64,000 nucleotides of DNA from Saccharopolyspora indica (GTDB taxonomy: Bacteria; Actinomycetota; Actinomycetes; Mycobacteriales; Pseudonocardiaceae): the NCBI RefSeq assembly GCF_027853965.1, contig NZ_JAQGLB010000014.1:1-64000 (forward strand), written 5' to 3'. The notes beneath the pieces were generated by a model. That model searched no databases, was not told the origin of the DNA, and worked only from the letters and a program-made list of their open reading frames with translations. Each line of letters starts with the position of its first letter. Positions within the stretch are counted from its first letter, which is position 1. Made by a program: the position numbers and the translations under genes. Positions 36,309-46,301 of the stretch are shown here, in pieces.

Positions 36309-36607
36309 TGCCCGAGGTCCGGGTGCTGATCTACCACCAGGCCGACGACGCCGGGACGGTCGAGGGCGCCTACCGCGAGGTGAGCCGCCGGCTCGCCGAG
36401 GTGCCGGGGATGCTGGGCAACGAGCTCCTGCACTCGGCGTTCGACCGGACCGGGTTCGTCGTCCTCAGCCGCTGGGCGGACTTGGCCGCCTTCCAGGAGT
36501 GGGAGCGGGGTGCGGAGCACCGGGACAGCACCGCCCCGCTGCGCCCCTTCCGGGACACCAGGCTCGAAGTGCCCTTCGGCGTGTACGAGGTGCGCGCCAC
36601 CTACTGA
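36308..36607 (+). CDS. ABM-superfamily monooxygenase (second)
   Basis: A 99-residue ABM-fold protein: VRVLIYHQADDAGTVEGAYR, VPGMLGNELLHSAFDRTGFV and LSRWADLAAFQEWERG. Its ATG overlaps the preceding stop (TGATG), so the two ABM proteins are coupled. Paired ABM proteins next to a KR are a feature of pradimicin-type clusters. A GC-rich hairpin follows before the carboxylase genes. Confidence 0.88.
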   Translation: MPEVRVLIYHQADDAGTVEGAYREVSRRLAEVPGMLGNELLHSAFDRTGFVVLSRWADLAAFQEWERGAEHRDSTAPLRPFRDTRLEVPFGVYEVRATY

Positions 36608-36619
36608 GCGCGCGGTCGC

Positions 36620-36647
36620 GGTTCGCGCGCCGGAGCGCGCGCGAACC
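36620..36647 (+). terminator. Hairpin between ABM and carboxylase genes
   Basis: Perfect 11-bp arms GGTTCGCGCGC (36620-36630) and GCGCGCGAACC (36637-36647) with a 6-nt loop lie 12 bp after the ABM stop in a 108-bp gap. No T-run follows, so it may attenuate or stabilise mRNA and not fully terminate. Confidence 0.5.
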
Positions 36648-36715
36648 CGGCCTTCGATGTCCACAGAGGACGGAACAATGCTTGGGCCGCCGAGCGCCAC
36701 CGCGAAGGAGTTCTG

Positions 36716-38406
<1,691 letters not shown>

Positions 38407-38410
<4 letters not shown>

Positions 38411-38865
38411 CCGAGGTGCAGGACAGGCCCGAATCCGAGCTGGCCGCGGTGCGCAGCAGCGTCGCGGAGGTGCTGGCGCTGTCCCCGCGCGCACCGCAGC
38501 GCATCCGCGTCCAGCTCGGCGCGGCCAGCGTGGAGATGGAGTGGCCGGAGACCGCGGCGAGCCCGGCGGCGAGCCCGGTGCCGGAATCCGGGCCCAGCGC
38601 ACCCGAGCTGCCCGCCGTGCGCTCGCCGCTGGTGGGCACGTTCTACCGCGCCCCCGAGCCGAACTCCCGGCCGTTCGTGGCGGTCGGCGACCTGGTCCAG
38701 GCCGGCCAGCAGGTCGCCATCGTGGAGGCGATGAAGCTGATGAACCCGGTCGAGGCGGACCGGGCCGGGCGGGTCGCCGAGATCCTGGTCGGCGACGCCG
38801 AGCCGGTCGAGTTCGGCCAGCCGCTGCTGCTGATCGACCCGGTGGACGAGGAGCGGGGGCGGTGA
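38407..38865 (+). CDS. accB: Biotin carboxyl carrier protein (AccB)
   Basis: A 152-residue BCCP. A variable Pro/Ala-rich linker (about 48-68) precedes the biotinyl domain, which has [19 protein letters not shown], with the thumb loop, and the biotin site Lys110 in [11 protein letters not shown] at 38407 overlaps accDA and its stop overlaps accC, so the three subunits are made in step. Confidence 0.95.
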
Positions 38866-40226
38866 CGCGCCCGTTCGACACCGTCCTGGTGGCCAACCGC
38901 GGCGAGATCGCGCTGCGGGTGATCCGCACCTGCCGCGAGATGGGCATCCGCACCGTCGCGGTGCACTCGACCGCCGACCGCGACTCCGCCGCGGTGCGCG
39001 CCGCGGACACCGCGGTGCAGATCGGCCCGGGCCCGTCGAAGCGGAGCTACTCGTTCGCGCCCGCGATCGTGGAGGCCGCCCTGGCGACGGGGGCGCAGGC
39101 CGTGCACCCCGGCTACGGGTTCCTGTCCGAGGACCCCGACTTCGCCGAGATCTGCGCGGCGGGCGGCCTGGTGTTCATCGGGCCGCGACCGGAGGTGATG
39201 GCGCCGCTCGGGGACAAGGCGACCGCGCGGCGGATGATGTCCGACGCCGGGCTGCCGGTGCTGCCGGGCAGCAGGCGGACCGCGGACAGCGCCGCGGAGG
39301 TCCAGGAGGTCGCCGCGAACATCGGCTACCCGCTGATCATCAAGGCCGCCGCCGGGGGAGGTGGTCGCGGGATGGCGGTGGTGCGGCAGCCGCGCGACCT
39401 GATGCCGACCTACCGCGCGACGAGGTCGGCGGCGCAGGCGGTGTTCGGCGACGGCCGGGTGTACCTGGAGCGCTTCTGCGATCGGGCCAGGCACGTCGAG
39501 GTGCAGATCCTCGCCGACGAGCACGGCAACGTCGTGCACCTGGGCGAGCGGGACTGCTCGGTGCAGCGCCGCCACCAGAAGCTGGTCGAGGAGAGCCCCG
39601 CGCCGAACCTGCCTGCCGGACTGGCCGACGAGATGGCCGCGGCGGCGGTCCTGGGCGCGCGGGCGGTCGGCTACACCGGCGCGGGAACCTTCGAATTCCT
39701 GGTCCACGAGGGTGGTTTCGCCTTCATGGAGATCAACTGCCGGATCCAGGTGGAGCACCCGGTCACCGAGATGGTCACCGGGATCGACCTGGTGCGCGAG
39801 CAGATCCGGGTGGCGGCGGGACTGCCGCTGTCGGTGCGGCAGGAGGACGTGCGGCCGAGCGGTGTCGCGGTCGAGTGCCGGGTCAACGCGGAGGACCCGG
39901 CCCGCGGCTTCGCCCCGTGCCCCGGGGTGCTGGCGGAGTTCGAACCGCCGGGCGGTCCGTTCGTCCGCGTCGACACCCACGCCTTCACCGGCTGGCGGAT
40001 CCCCGCGGAGTACGACTCGCTGCTGGCCAAGGTCATCGCCTGGGGCGCGGACCGGGACCAGGCGCTCGACCGGATGGACCGGGCGCTGCACGAGATCCGC
40101 GTCCGCGGGGTGCGCACCACGACCGGCGTGCTGCGCGACGTCCTGGCCGACGAGGTGTTCCGGGCGGCCGAGCACACGACCACCCTGCTCGACGAGCTGT
40201 CCGGGACCGACCGCCGCGCGGGCTGA
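38862..40226 (+). CDS. accC: Biotin carboxylase (AccC)
   Basis: A 454-residue ATP-grasp enzyme that carboxylates biotin on AccB. It has VLVANRGEIALRVIRTCREM, the biotin carboxylase signature YPLIIKAAAGGGGRGM, and EINCRIQVEHPVTEMVTGID. Its length is normal for a stand-alone bacterial AccC, unlike the fused BC-BCCP subunits of primary actinobacterial acyl-CoA carboxylases. The GTG overlaps accB by 4 bp. A hairpin at 40237 ends the operon. Confidence 0.95.
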   Translation: MTRPFDTVLVANRGEIALRVIRTCREMGIRTVAVHSTADRDSAAVRAADTAVQIGPGPSKRSYSFAPAIVEAALATGAQAVHPGYGFLSEDPDFAEICAAGGLVFIGPRPEVMAPLGDKATARRMMSDAGLPVLPGSRRTADSAAEVQEVAANIGYPLIIKAAAGGGGRGMAVVRQPRDLMPTYRATRSAAQAVFGDGRVYLERFCDRARHVEVQILADEHGNVVHLGERDCSVQRRHQKLVEESPAPNLPAGLADEMAAAAVLGARAVGYTGAGTFEFLVHEGGFAFMEINCRIQVEHPVTEMVTGIDLVREQIRVAAGLPLSVRQEDVRPSGVAVECRVNAEDPARGFAPCPGVLAEFEPPGGPFVRVDTHAFTGWRIPAEYDSLLAKVIAWGADRDQALDRMDRALHEIRVRGVRTTTGVLRDVLADEVFRAAEHTTTLLDELSGTDRRAG

Positions 40227-40236
40227 GGCGGCGCGG

Positions 40237-40268
40237 CCCCGGTGGCGTTTCGGGGGATGCCACCGGGG
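40237..40268 (+). terminator. Terminator hairpin after accC
   Basis: Arms CCCCGGTGGC (40237-40246) and GCCACCGGGG (40259-40268) pair perfectly with a 12-nt loop, 11 bp after the accC stop. Confidence 0.75.
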
Positions 40269-40370
40269 TTCCGGCCCGACCGGTTCTCCAGCAGGTCTCT
40301 AGCGCACCGCGCGAGCCTGCCACCGCTGGTCCGGAAACCAGCCGGGACCACGGCTTGTTTGGAGGTCACT

Positions 40371-40850
40371 GTGGGCGAGGCCGTCGATCGACGAGATCTG
40401 CTGCGCACCGCGTCGTTGGGCGCGGTGGGCGTGGGCGCGGGTGCGCTGCTGACCGCGGGTGCCGCGGAAGCCGGCCCGGATTCCGCCCGCACCGGGTTGC
40501 GCGGTACCTGGACCGGCACGATCACCCGGGAGGACGGCGAGACCAACCGGGTGCTGTTCGCCTTCGGCGCCGACGGGTTGCTGAGCTTCCACAACACCGC
40601 GGGCGACAGCGGAACCGGGCAGTGGCGGCTCACCGGCGCCCGCACGTTCACCTGCGGATTCCGGCACTTCGTCCGGGAGGCCGACGCCTTCCGGGGCGAG
40701 GTCCGGGTGGCCTACACCGGTGTCCTGGCGGCCGACGGCGCGTCCTTCACCGCGGAGGGCACCGGGACCTTCATCGCCCCGGACGGCTCGACCGCCCCGC
40801 CGGTCGGGGTCCGCACCACGGCCACCAGGTACGGCATCGACCCGAGCTGA
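40371..40850 (+). CDS. Tat-exported lipocalin-like protein
   Basis: A 159-residue protein. The N-terminus has a twin-arginine signal (RRDLLRTASLGAVGVGAGAL, ending TAGAAEAG). The mature part begins GTWTGTITREDGETNRVLFA and contains GTGQWRLTGARTFTCGFRHF, resembling the cytosolic cluster protein at 20749. GTG at 40371 has GGAGG upstream. Tat export implies folding, or loading with a ligand, in the cytoplasm. A role in binding or processing the product outside the cell is a reasonable guess, but no catalytic motif is recognised. Confidence 0.7.
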   Translation: MGEAVDRRDLLRTASLGAVGVGAGALLTAGAAEAGPDSARTGLRGTWTGTITREDGETNRVLFAFGADGLLSFHNTAGDSGTGQWRLTGARTFTCGFRHFVREADAFRGEVRVAYTGVLAADGASFTAEGTGTFIAPDGSTAPPVGVRTTATRYGIDPS

Positions 40851-40884
40851 GGTTTCGCCAACTCCGAGAACGAGGAGAACGTCC

Positions 40885-41958
40885 ATGAGCTTGCGCAAGA
40901 GCGTGACCGCGGTCGCGCTGACGGTCGCCGCGACCGTGACCGGTGGGCCGGTGGCCGCGGGCACGACCGGGACCGCCGCTCCGCCGGCCGGTGCCGAGCC
41001 GCGTCCGGTCGTCGGCGACTTCGACGTGCTGTGGGGCGTCGCGGTTCTGCCGGACCGGAGCACCCTGGTCACCGAGCGGGACAGCGGCCGGGTCCTGCGG
41101 GTGGTGGGCAAGACCGTCACCGAGGTGGCGCGGATCCCGCTCGGCCCGCCGATCGTCGAGGATCCCGAGCTGCCCTACGAGGGCGGCCTGCTCGGCATCG
41201 CGGTGTCGCCGCGGTACGACCAGGACGAGACCGTCTACGTCTACTACTCCGGCGAGACCGACAACCGGATCGCGAAGCTGAAACCGGGCGAGCAGCCGCA
41301 GCCGATCGTCACCGGCATCCCGCGCGGCCAGTTCCACAACGGCGGACGTCTGGAGATCGGCCCCGACGGCATGCTCTACGCCGGTACCGGGGACGGCACG
41401 GTCCCGGAGAACGCGCAGGACCCGGCCTCGCTGGGCGGCAAGATCCTGCGCATGGACCTGGACGGCCGCCCGGCCCCGGGCAACCCCGTCGCCGATTCGC
41501 TGGTCTACTCGTCCGGCCACCGCAACGTGCAGGGCTTCGCCTGGGACGACTCGGGGCGCATGTTCGCCTCGGAGCTGGGTGACGTCGTCGACGAGCTCAA
41601 CGGCATCGCGCCCGGTGCCGACTACGGGTGGCCCACCTGCGAGGGGGCCTGCCAGGACGACCGGTACACCAACCCGCTGATCGCCTGGGACCACCTCGAA
41701 GCCTCCCCGAGCGGCGTCGCGTTCCACGACGGCCACCTCTACGTGGCGGCGCTGCGCGGCGAGCGCATGTGGAAGATCCCGGTCGACGACAACGGAAACG
41801 TGGGCCAGGGCGAGGCCCTGTTCGCCGGGACCTACGGCCGCCTGCGGACCGTCCTGCGCTCGCCGGACGGCGGCCTGTGGTTCACCACGTCGAACAAGGA
41901 CAACCCGTGGGGCGAACCTCGTCCCGGCGACGACCAGATCCTGAGCTTCCGCGGCTGA
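40885..41958 (+). CDS. Secreted PQQ-type glucose/sorbosone dehydrogenase-like beta-propeller
   Basis: A 357-residue protein with a signal peptide (about residues 1-26) and a six-bladed propeller of the GSDH family. It shows GGLLGIAVSPRYDQDETVYV, GQFHNGGRLEIGPDGMLYAG, the calcium/PQQ region LGGKILRMDLDG and GHRNVQGFAWD. Relatives oxidise sugars with PQQ, or are non-quinone aldose dehydrogenases. It is 34 bp after the Tat protein, so the two exported proteins form a pair at the cluster edge. A late extracellular oxidation step is possible. ATG at 40885 follows GAGGAG. Confidence 0.85.
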   Translation: MSLRKSVTAVALTVAATVTGGPVAAGTTGTAAPPAGAEPRPVVGDFDVLWGVAVLPDRSTLVTERDSGRVLRVVGKTVTEVARIPLGPPIVEDPELPYEGGLLGIAVSPRYDQDETVYVYYSGETDNRIAKLKPGEQPQPIVTGIPRGQFHNGGRLEIGPDGMLYAGTGDGTVPENAQDPASLGGKILRMDLDGRPAPGNPVADSLVYSSGHRNVQGFAWDDSGRMFASELGDVVDELNGIAPGADYGWPTCEGACQDDRYTNPLIAWDHLEASPSGVAFHDGHLYVAALRGERMWKIPVDDNGNVGQGEALFAGTYGRLRTVLRSPDGGLWFTTSNKDNPWGEPRPGDDQILSFRG

Positions 41959-41981
41959 AATACCCTTCACCAGCGGTGAAA

Positions 41982-42024
41982 GCGAAGCGCTCCCGACCGG
42001 CAGGACCGGTCGGGAGCGCTTCGC
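41982..42024. terminator. Bidirectional terminator between GSDH-like and TenA genes
   Basis: Perfect 19-bp arms (41982-42000 and 42006-42024) and a 5-nt loop lie between convergent genes. Immediately upstream is a short CTTCACC-AGC-GGTGAAAG inverted repeat (about 41974-41990) reminiscent of the repeat at 6340. Confidence 0.92.
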
Positions 42025-42030
42025 GCCGGG

Positions 42031-42699
42031 TCAGACCGGCCACTTCCGCAGCTGCCAGGCCGCTTCCGCGAAGAGCCACTCGTACCGGGCGCCGAGGGTG
42101 AAGTTCTCGACGAGCTTCTCCCGCTCGGCCGGGGAGCAGCGCTCGGCGACCTCGTCCACGACGTTGAGGAACGAGTCCAGGACCTGGCGGTACTCGTCAC
42201 CCGGGTGGTAGCCCTTGACCCACATCGCGTACTTCGAGGCCGGGTCGTGGCGCTGCTGGAGGTCGTCGGCGACCTGGATGTGGAACCAGGAGCACGGCAG
42301 CAGCGCGCCGAGGCCGGCGGCCAGCGATTCCGCGCTCGCCGCGTTGAAGAACGACGCGTAGGCGTGCGTGGCCGGGTCGATCGGGGGGATCGTGCCGTCG
42401 GCCTGGAGGCCCAACCTGGGGGCCAGCATGCCGAAGGCCATCATCATGCCGTTGCGCGCTTGGAGGGCGCCCATCGAGAACTTCGACAGCAGCATCGAGT
42501 GCGAGTCGTCGGTCGCGATCGCGGCGCACCGGGCGGACCCGCGAGCGAGCGCGGGCAGCAGGTGGTGGGCGTCCTGCAGGATGAAGTGCCCGAGCGCCGG
42601 GCCGGGCAGCGAGCCGTCGCCCAGGCCCTCCCAGTACGGGTGCTCCTTGATCTGCTTCAGCACCGGTTCGGCGGCGCTTCGCAGCTCGTCGCGGATCAT
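42031..42699 (-). CDS. TenA-family protein
   Basis: A 222-residue all-helical TenA/THI-4 protein. The usual active-site residues are present: Asp in FILQDAHHLLP, Cys in ALLPCSWFHIQVADDL, and Glu in YEWLFAEAAWQ. TenA normally hydrolyses aminopyrimidines in thiamine salvage. Here it follows the AsnB-like gene by 68 bp on the same strand inside the polyketide cluster, and no thiamine gene is near. It may salvage a cofactor or act on an amide/imine intermediate; this is speculative. ATG at 42699 has AGGAGGAAA upstream. Confidence 0.82.
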   Translation of the reverse strand: MIRDELRSAAEPVLKQIKEHPYWEGLGDGSLPGPALGHFILQDAHHLLPALARGSARCAAIATDDSHSMLLSKFSMGALQARNGMMMAFGMLAPRLGLQADGTIPPIDPATHAYASFFNAASAESLAAGLGALLPCSWFHIQVADDLQQRHDPASKYAMWVKGYHPGDEYRQVLDSFLNVVDEVAERCSPAEREKLVENFTLGARYEWLFAEAAWQLRKWPV

Positions 42700-42767
42700 C
42701 GCGTTTCCTCCTCGGGGTCGTGGTCGGCAGCGGGCCGCGGGTGATCGGTCACCCGCGGCCCGCGGGG

Positions 42768-44618
42768 TCACAGCGCGAGCCGCACGCGGTAGTGCCGCAG
42801 CCAGGAATCCAGTTGCAGCACCATGTCGACGTTGTTGCGGTCGCGCCAGCCGTCGATCGGGATCGGTGCGTCGCCGGCCAGCAGCTCGTCGACCGCGCCG
42901 GTGTCCACCAGTTCCCGCACCGGGCTCGCCGGATCGTCGAGCACCGCGGTGAACTGCTCCCGCAGCGCCTGGCCGTAGGCCGGGTCCTGGGTGGTGGGGA
43001 ACGGGCTCTTCTTCCGGGTGAGCACCTGCTCGGGCAGCAGGTCCCGCACCGCGTCCCGCAGCAGGGCCTTCTCGGTCCCGTCCACGGTCTTCATCGACCA
43101 CGGCACGTTGAACGCGTACTCGACGAGCTCGTGGTCGGCGAACGGCACCCGCAGTTCCAGCCCGACGGCCGCGCTCAACCGGTCGTCGCGGCTCAGCAGG
43201 ATCTGCATCCACCGGGTCAGGTGCACGTAGGCGACCTCGCGCATGGTGCGCTCGGTCGCGGATTCCCCGTCCAGCACCGGAATTTCGGCGATGGCCTCGC
43301 GGTAGCGGTCGGCGCAGTAGCCCGGCACGTCCAGCTGCTTGAGCAGCGCCGGGTCGAGCAGGCCGGTGCCCAGGCCCTGCGGGGAGGCGTAGCGCTGGCC
43401 GACCGCGATCCACGGGAACGTCCCGGAGCCGACGATCGACGGGTCGTGGTACCAGTTGTAGCCGCCGAATACCTCGTCGGCCACCTCCCCGCAGAGGGCC
43501 ACTGTGGACTTCTCCCGGACCGCCCTGCTGAGCAGGTACAGCGAGCGGTCCATGTCCCCGAGCGGCCGCGGGACGTCCTGCGCCCGCAGCGCCGCGGCCC
43601 TGGTCACCGGGTCGACCACGTCGTGCGTGCTCAGCACGACCGGTTCGTGGTCGGTGCCGACGTGCTCGGCCACTTGCGCGGCGAAGGGCGCGTCGGCGCT
43701 GCGGTGCCACTTGTCGGCTTCGAAGCGCTCGGCGTGGCCGGCGAAGTCGACGGAGAAGCTCCGGGGCCGGTCGTCCCGCATCGCGCGCGCCGCGATGGCC
43801 ACGATCGCGCTCGAGTCGACGCCCCCGGACAGCAGGGTGCACAGCGGCACGTCCGAGACCAGGTGCGAGACAACGGAATCGGTGAGCAGCTCGCGGACGG
43901 TGCGCAGGGTGCTCTCCCGGTCCTCGGTGTGCTCCCGCACCGGCAACGACCAGTAGCGGCGCTCGGTGATCCCGCTCGCCCGCACCCGCACCACGTGACC
44001 CGGGGCCACCTCGCGCATCCCGCGGTAGATCGCGTGCCCCGGCGTGCCGACGAAGCCCAGCAGCTCGGCCAGTCCCTCCGCGTCGACGACCGCTTCCACC
44101 TCGGGGTGGGCCAGGACGGCCTTGGCCTCCGAGCCGAACAGCACCCCGCTGCCCAGCGGCGCGTAGAACAGCGGCTTGATGCCCATCCGGTCCCGGCCGA
44201 GGACGAGCTCGCGGTTGCGCTCGTCCCACACCGCGAAGGCGAACATGCCCTCCAGGCGCTCGACGCAGCCCGCGCCCCACTCCAGGTAGGCGTTGAGCAG
44301 CACCTCGGTGTCCGAGGCGGTCCGGAAGGAGTGGCCGCGCCGGTCCAGTTCCGCCCGGAGCTCCCGGAAGTTGTAGATCTCTCCGTTGTAGACGAGCACG
44401 GCCAGCGTCCGGTCGTCGTGCTCGGCAAGCATCGGCTGCTTGCCGCCCGGCACGTCGATCACCGCGAGCCGCCGGTGGCCGAGGACGGCCGACGTGCTCG
44501 CCCAGACGTCCTCGCCGTCCGGCCCGCGGTTGGCCAAGGTGGCGACCATCGAGCGCACCGTGCTGCGCTCGAAGCCCAGATTCCGTTCGAAGTCAACCCA
44601 TCCCGCTATACCACACAC
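42768..44618 (-). CDS. AsnB-like glutamine-dependent amidotransferase
   Basis: A 616-residue class II glutamine amidotransferase. Cys2 is the N-terminal nucleophile (MCGIAGWVDF), followed by NRGPDGED and VYNGEIYNF in the glutaminase domain. The synthetase domain has the PPi loop LLSGGVDSSAIVA and CGEVADEVFGGY. It could be a housekeeping asparagine synthetase, but it lies in the cluster. Similar proteins amidate or condense amino acids with the carboxyl group of pentangular polyketides (FdmV, PdmN, XanA) or make malonamate (OxyD). It therefore probably introduces nitrogen into the product. GTG at 44618 is only 35 bp from the upstream hairpin. Confidence 0.9.
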   Translation of the reverse strand: MCGIAGWVDFERNLGFERSTVRSMVATLANRGPDGEDVWASTSAVLGHRRLAVIDVPGGKQPMLAEHDDRTLAVLVYNGEIYNFRELRAELDRRGHSFRTASDTEVLLNAYLEWGAGCVERLEGMFAFAVWDERNRELVLGRDRMGIKPLFYAPLGSGVLFGSEAKAVLAHPEVEAVVDAEGLAELLGFVGTPGHAIYRGMREVAPGHVVRVRASGITERRYWSLPVREHTEDRESTLRTVRELLTDSVVSHLVSDVPLCTLLSGGVDSSAIVAIAARAMRDDRPRSFSVDFAGHAERFEADKWHRSADAPFAAQVAEHVGTDHEPVVLSTHDVVDPVTRAAALRAQDVPRPLGDMDRSLYLLSRAVREKSTVALCGEVADEVFGGYNWYHDPSIVGSGTFPWIAVGQRYASPQGLGTGLLDPALLKQLDVPGYCADRYREAIAEIPVLDGESATERTMREVAYVHLTRWMQILLSRDDRLSAAVGLELRVPFADHELVEYAFNVPWSMKTVDGTEKALLRDAVRDLLPEQVLTRKKSPFPTTQDPAYGQALREQFTAVLDDPASPVRELVDTGAVDELLAGDAPIPIDGWRDRNNVDMVLQLDSWLRHYRVRLAL

Positions 44619-44653
44619 GCGAGCATCGTCGGCGCGGCTGCTCGAATCCGGTT

Positions 44654-44689
44654 GGTGGGCGGCTCGAAGCTGTTCGCGAGCCGCCCACC
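44654..44689 (-). terminator. Terminator after the membrane reductase gene
   Basis: Perfect 13-bp arms (44654-44666 and 44677-44689) with a 10-nt loop, beginning 5 bp after the stop of the leftward reductase gene and ahead of the AsnB-like gene. Confidence 0.8.
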
Positions 44690-44694
44690 GCCGG

Positions 44695-46200
44695 TCACAG
44701 GTCCACGACGAGCCGTTGGCTGCGGGCCCGCGAGACGCACGGGTAGAAGACGTCGGTCCGGTCCCGCTCGGTGGAGGCCAGGATGCTGTCGCGGTGCTCC
44801 GGGACCCCGGAGAGCACGGACAGGACGCACGTTCCGCACACCCCGTCCTCGCACGAGGCGTCGAGTTCGGGTCTGACCTCGCGCAGGACCTCCAGCGTGC
44901 TCCGGTCGGCGGGGACGTGCAGCTGCTGCTCGCTGCGGGCCAGCTCCAGCTCGAACGGGACCTTCTCGCCGTGGTCGACGTCGGCCGCCGCGAACCGCTC
45001 CACGTGCAGCTGACCGCTCGGGCAGGCGGTCGGCACGAGCTGCTCGACGGCGTTGATCAGCCCTTCCGGCCCGCAGCAGTAGACCGCGCAGCCCTCCGGT
45101 GCGCCGCGCAGCGCGCCTTCGAGGTCGGGCAGCCCGGCGGTGTCCTGCGGAACCAGCTGGATCTGCTGCGGGACGAACTGCCGCAGCTCGTCGAGGTAGG
45201 CCATCGTCATGAACGACCGGCCGCCGTAGACCAGCCGCCACGGCTTCCCGGCGGCGGCCACCTGGTGCAGCATCGGGATCAGCGGCGTGATCCCGATGCC
45301 GCCGGCGATGAACAGGTACGCCGGGGCGTCGGCGAGCGGGAAGTTGTTGCGCGGCCCGCGGATCGCCAGGGCCTGGCCCGGACGCAGGGCGTGCGCCTCG
45401 ACGGAGCCGCCCCGCCCCTCGGGCTCGCGCAGGATGCCCACCCGGTACGTGCCGGTGTCGCCCGGGTCGCTGCACAGCGAGTACTGGCGCACCTTGCCCG
45501 AGGGCAGCACCAGGTCGACGTGCGCGCCGGGAACCCACTGCGGCAGCGGGCGGCCCTGCGGGTCGGCGAGTTCCAGGCTCACCACGCCCTCGGCCTCCTG
45601 GCGCACCTCGCGCAGCACCACCGGGGTCTCGGCCGGCTTGGCCGCAGGCGTCCGGTTCGAGCGGCGGATCCGGCCCCACGGCTTGTAGAACGAGATGACC
45701 GCGGCGGTCGTCAGCATCAGCAGCATCACCGGTGAGCCCGCGGTGATCATCTCCTGCGGCTCGGTGATGAGGCGCGATCCGGATTCCAGCGAGGCCCTGG
45801 CGTCGTCGATGGAGGCGAGCACCCACGGGTGGGTCAGGGTGAAGGCCGACGTGAAGATCGCGAGGGTGATGACCAGCTTGGTGAGGATCCACCAGTGCCG
45901 GAACAGGCCCCACGGGGTGAGCAGCGCGAGCAGGATCCCGGTGAGCGTCGCGCCGACGCTCGTGATGGTGATGATCGTTTCGTCGAACATGGCCATCGCC
46001 TCGTAGACGCCGACCACGACCGCGAGGTCGTCGGTGATCAGCGCCATGGTGCCGAGGGCGACCATGCCCGCGGAAACGCCGATCCAGGCCACCGCGACGA
46101 TGACGTGGGTGGCCAGCAGCAGCCGCCGCCAGCGCTGCGGCAACCGGCGTGGTGCGCGCGAGCCGCTGGGCGGGGAGGTCCGCGCAACAGGGGTGGACAT
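44695..46200 (-). CDS. Membrane-anchored oxygenase reductase (FNR plus 2Fe-2S)
   Basis: A 501-residue fusion. Residues about 25-170 form four membrane helices (ATHVIVAVAWIGVSAGMVAL, then ILLALLTPWGLFRHWWIL). Residues about 185-410 are a phthalate-dioxygenase-reductase/VanB-type flavin and NAD domain (RQYSLCSDPGDTGTYRVGIL, FIAGGIGITPLIPML, YCCGPEGLI). The C-terminus is a plant-type 2Fe-2S ferredoxin (CEDGVCGTC, then a later Cys in FYPCVSRA). It delivers electrons from NAD(P)H to an oxygenase at the membrane. AAGGAGG precedes the ATG, and a 26-bp palindrome overlaps the leader. A TetR gene is divergent. Whether it serves the P450 is unknown. Confidence 0.88.
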   Translation of the reverse strand: MSTPVARTSPPSGSRAPRRLPQRWRRLLLATHVIVAVAWIGVSAGMVALGTMALITDDLAVVVGVYEAMAMFDETIITITSVGATLTGILLALLTPWGLFRHWWILTKLVITLAIFTSAFTLTHPWVLASIDDARASLESGSRLITEPQEMITAGSPVMLLMLTTAAVISFYKPWGRIRRSNRTPAAKPAETPVVLREVRQEAEGVVSLELADPQGRPLPQWVPGAHVDLVLPSGKVRQYSLCSDPGDTGTYRVGILREPEGRGGSVEAHALRPGQALAIRGPRNNFPLADAPAYLFIAGGIGITPLIPMLHQVAAAGKPWRLVYGGRSFMTMAYLDELRQFVPQQIQLVPQDTAGLPDLEGALRGAPEGCAVYCCGPEGLINAVEQLVPTACPSGQLHVERFAAADVDHGEKVPFELELARSEQQLHVPADRSTLEVLREVRPELDASCEDGVCGTCVLSVLSGVPEHRDSILASTERDRTDVFYPCVSRARSQRLVVDL

Positions 46201-46208
46201 CCGTCCTC

Positions 46209-46234
46209 CTTAGTAGGCAGGCTTGTCTACTAAG
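46209..46234. promoter_or_regulatory. 26-bp palindromic operator for the TetR regulator
   Basis: Arms CTTAGTAGGCA and TGTCTACTAAG flank a GGCT centre, with one mismatch. It is placed between the divergent reductase and TetR genes, 9 bp before the reductase start codon and overlapping its Shine-Dalgarno edge. Confidence 0.75.
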
Positions 46235-46301
46235 ACCTTGGTGCAGACCGGATAGAGACCGCTTCAGGTCCTTACCCTGGAATGTCCCCTAGGGGGAGGG
46301 C

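Noticed and set aside
42768..44618. AsnB-like protein as plain housekeeping asparagine synthetase
   Set aside because: Not excluded by motifs, but its place beside TenA within the cluster and the known use of such enzymes in pentangular pathways make a biosynthetic role more likely.
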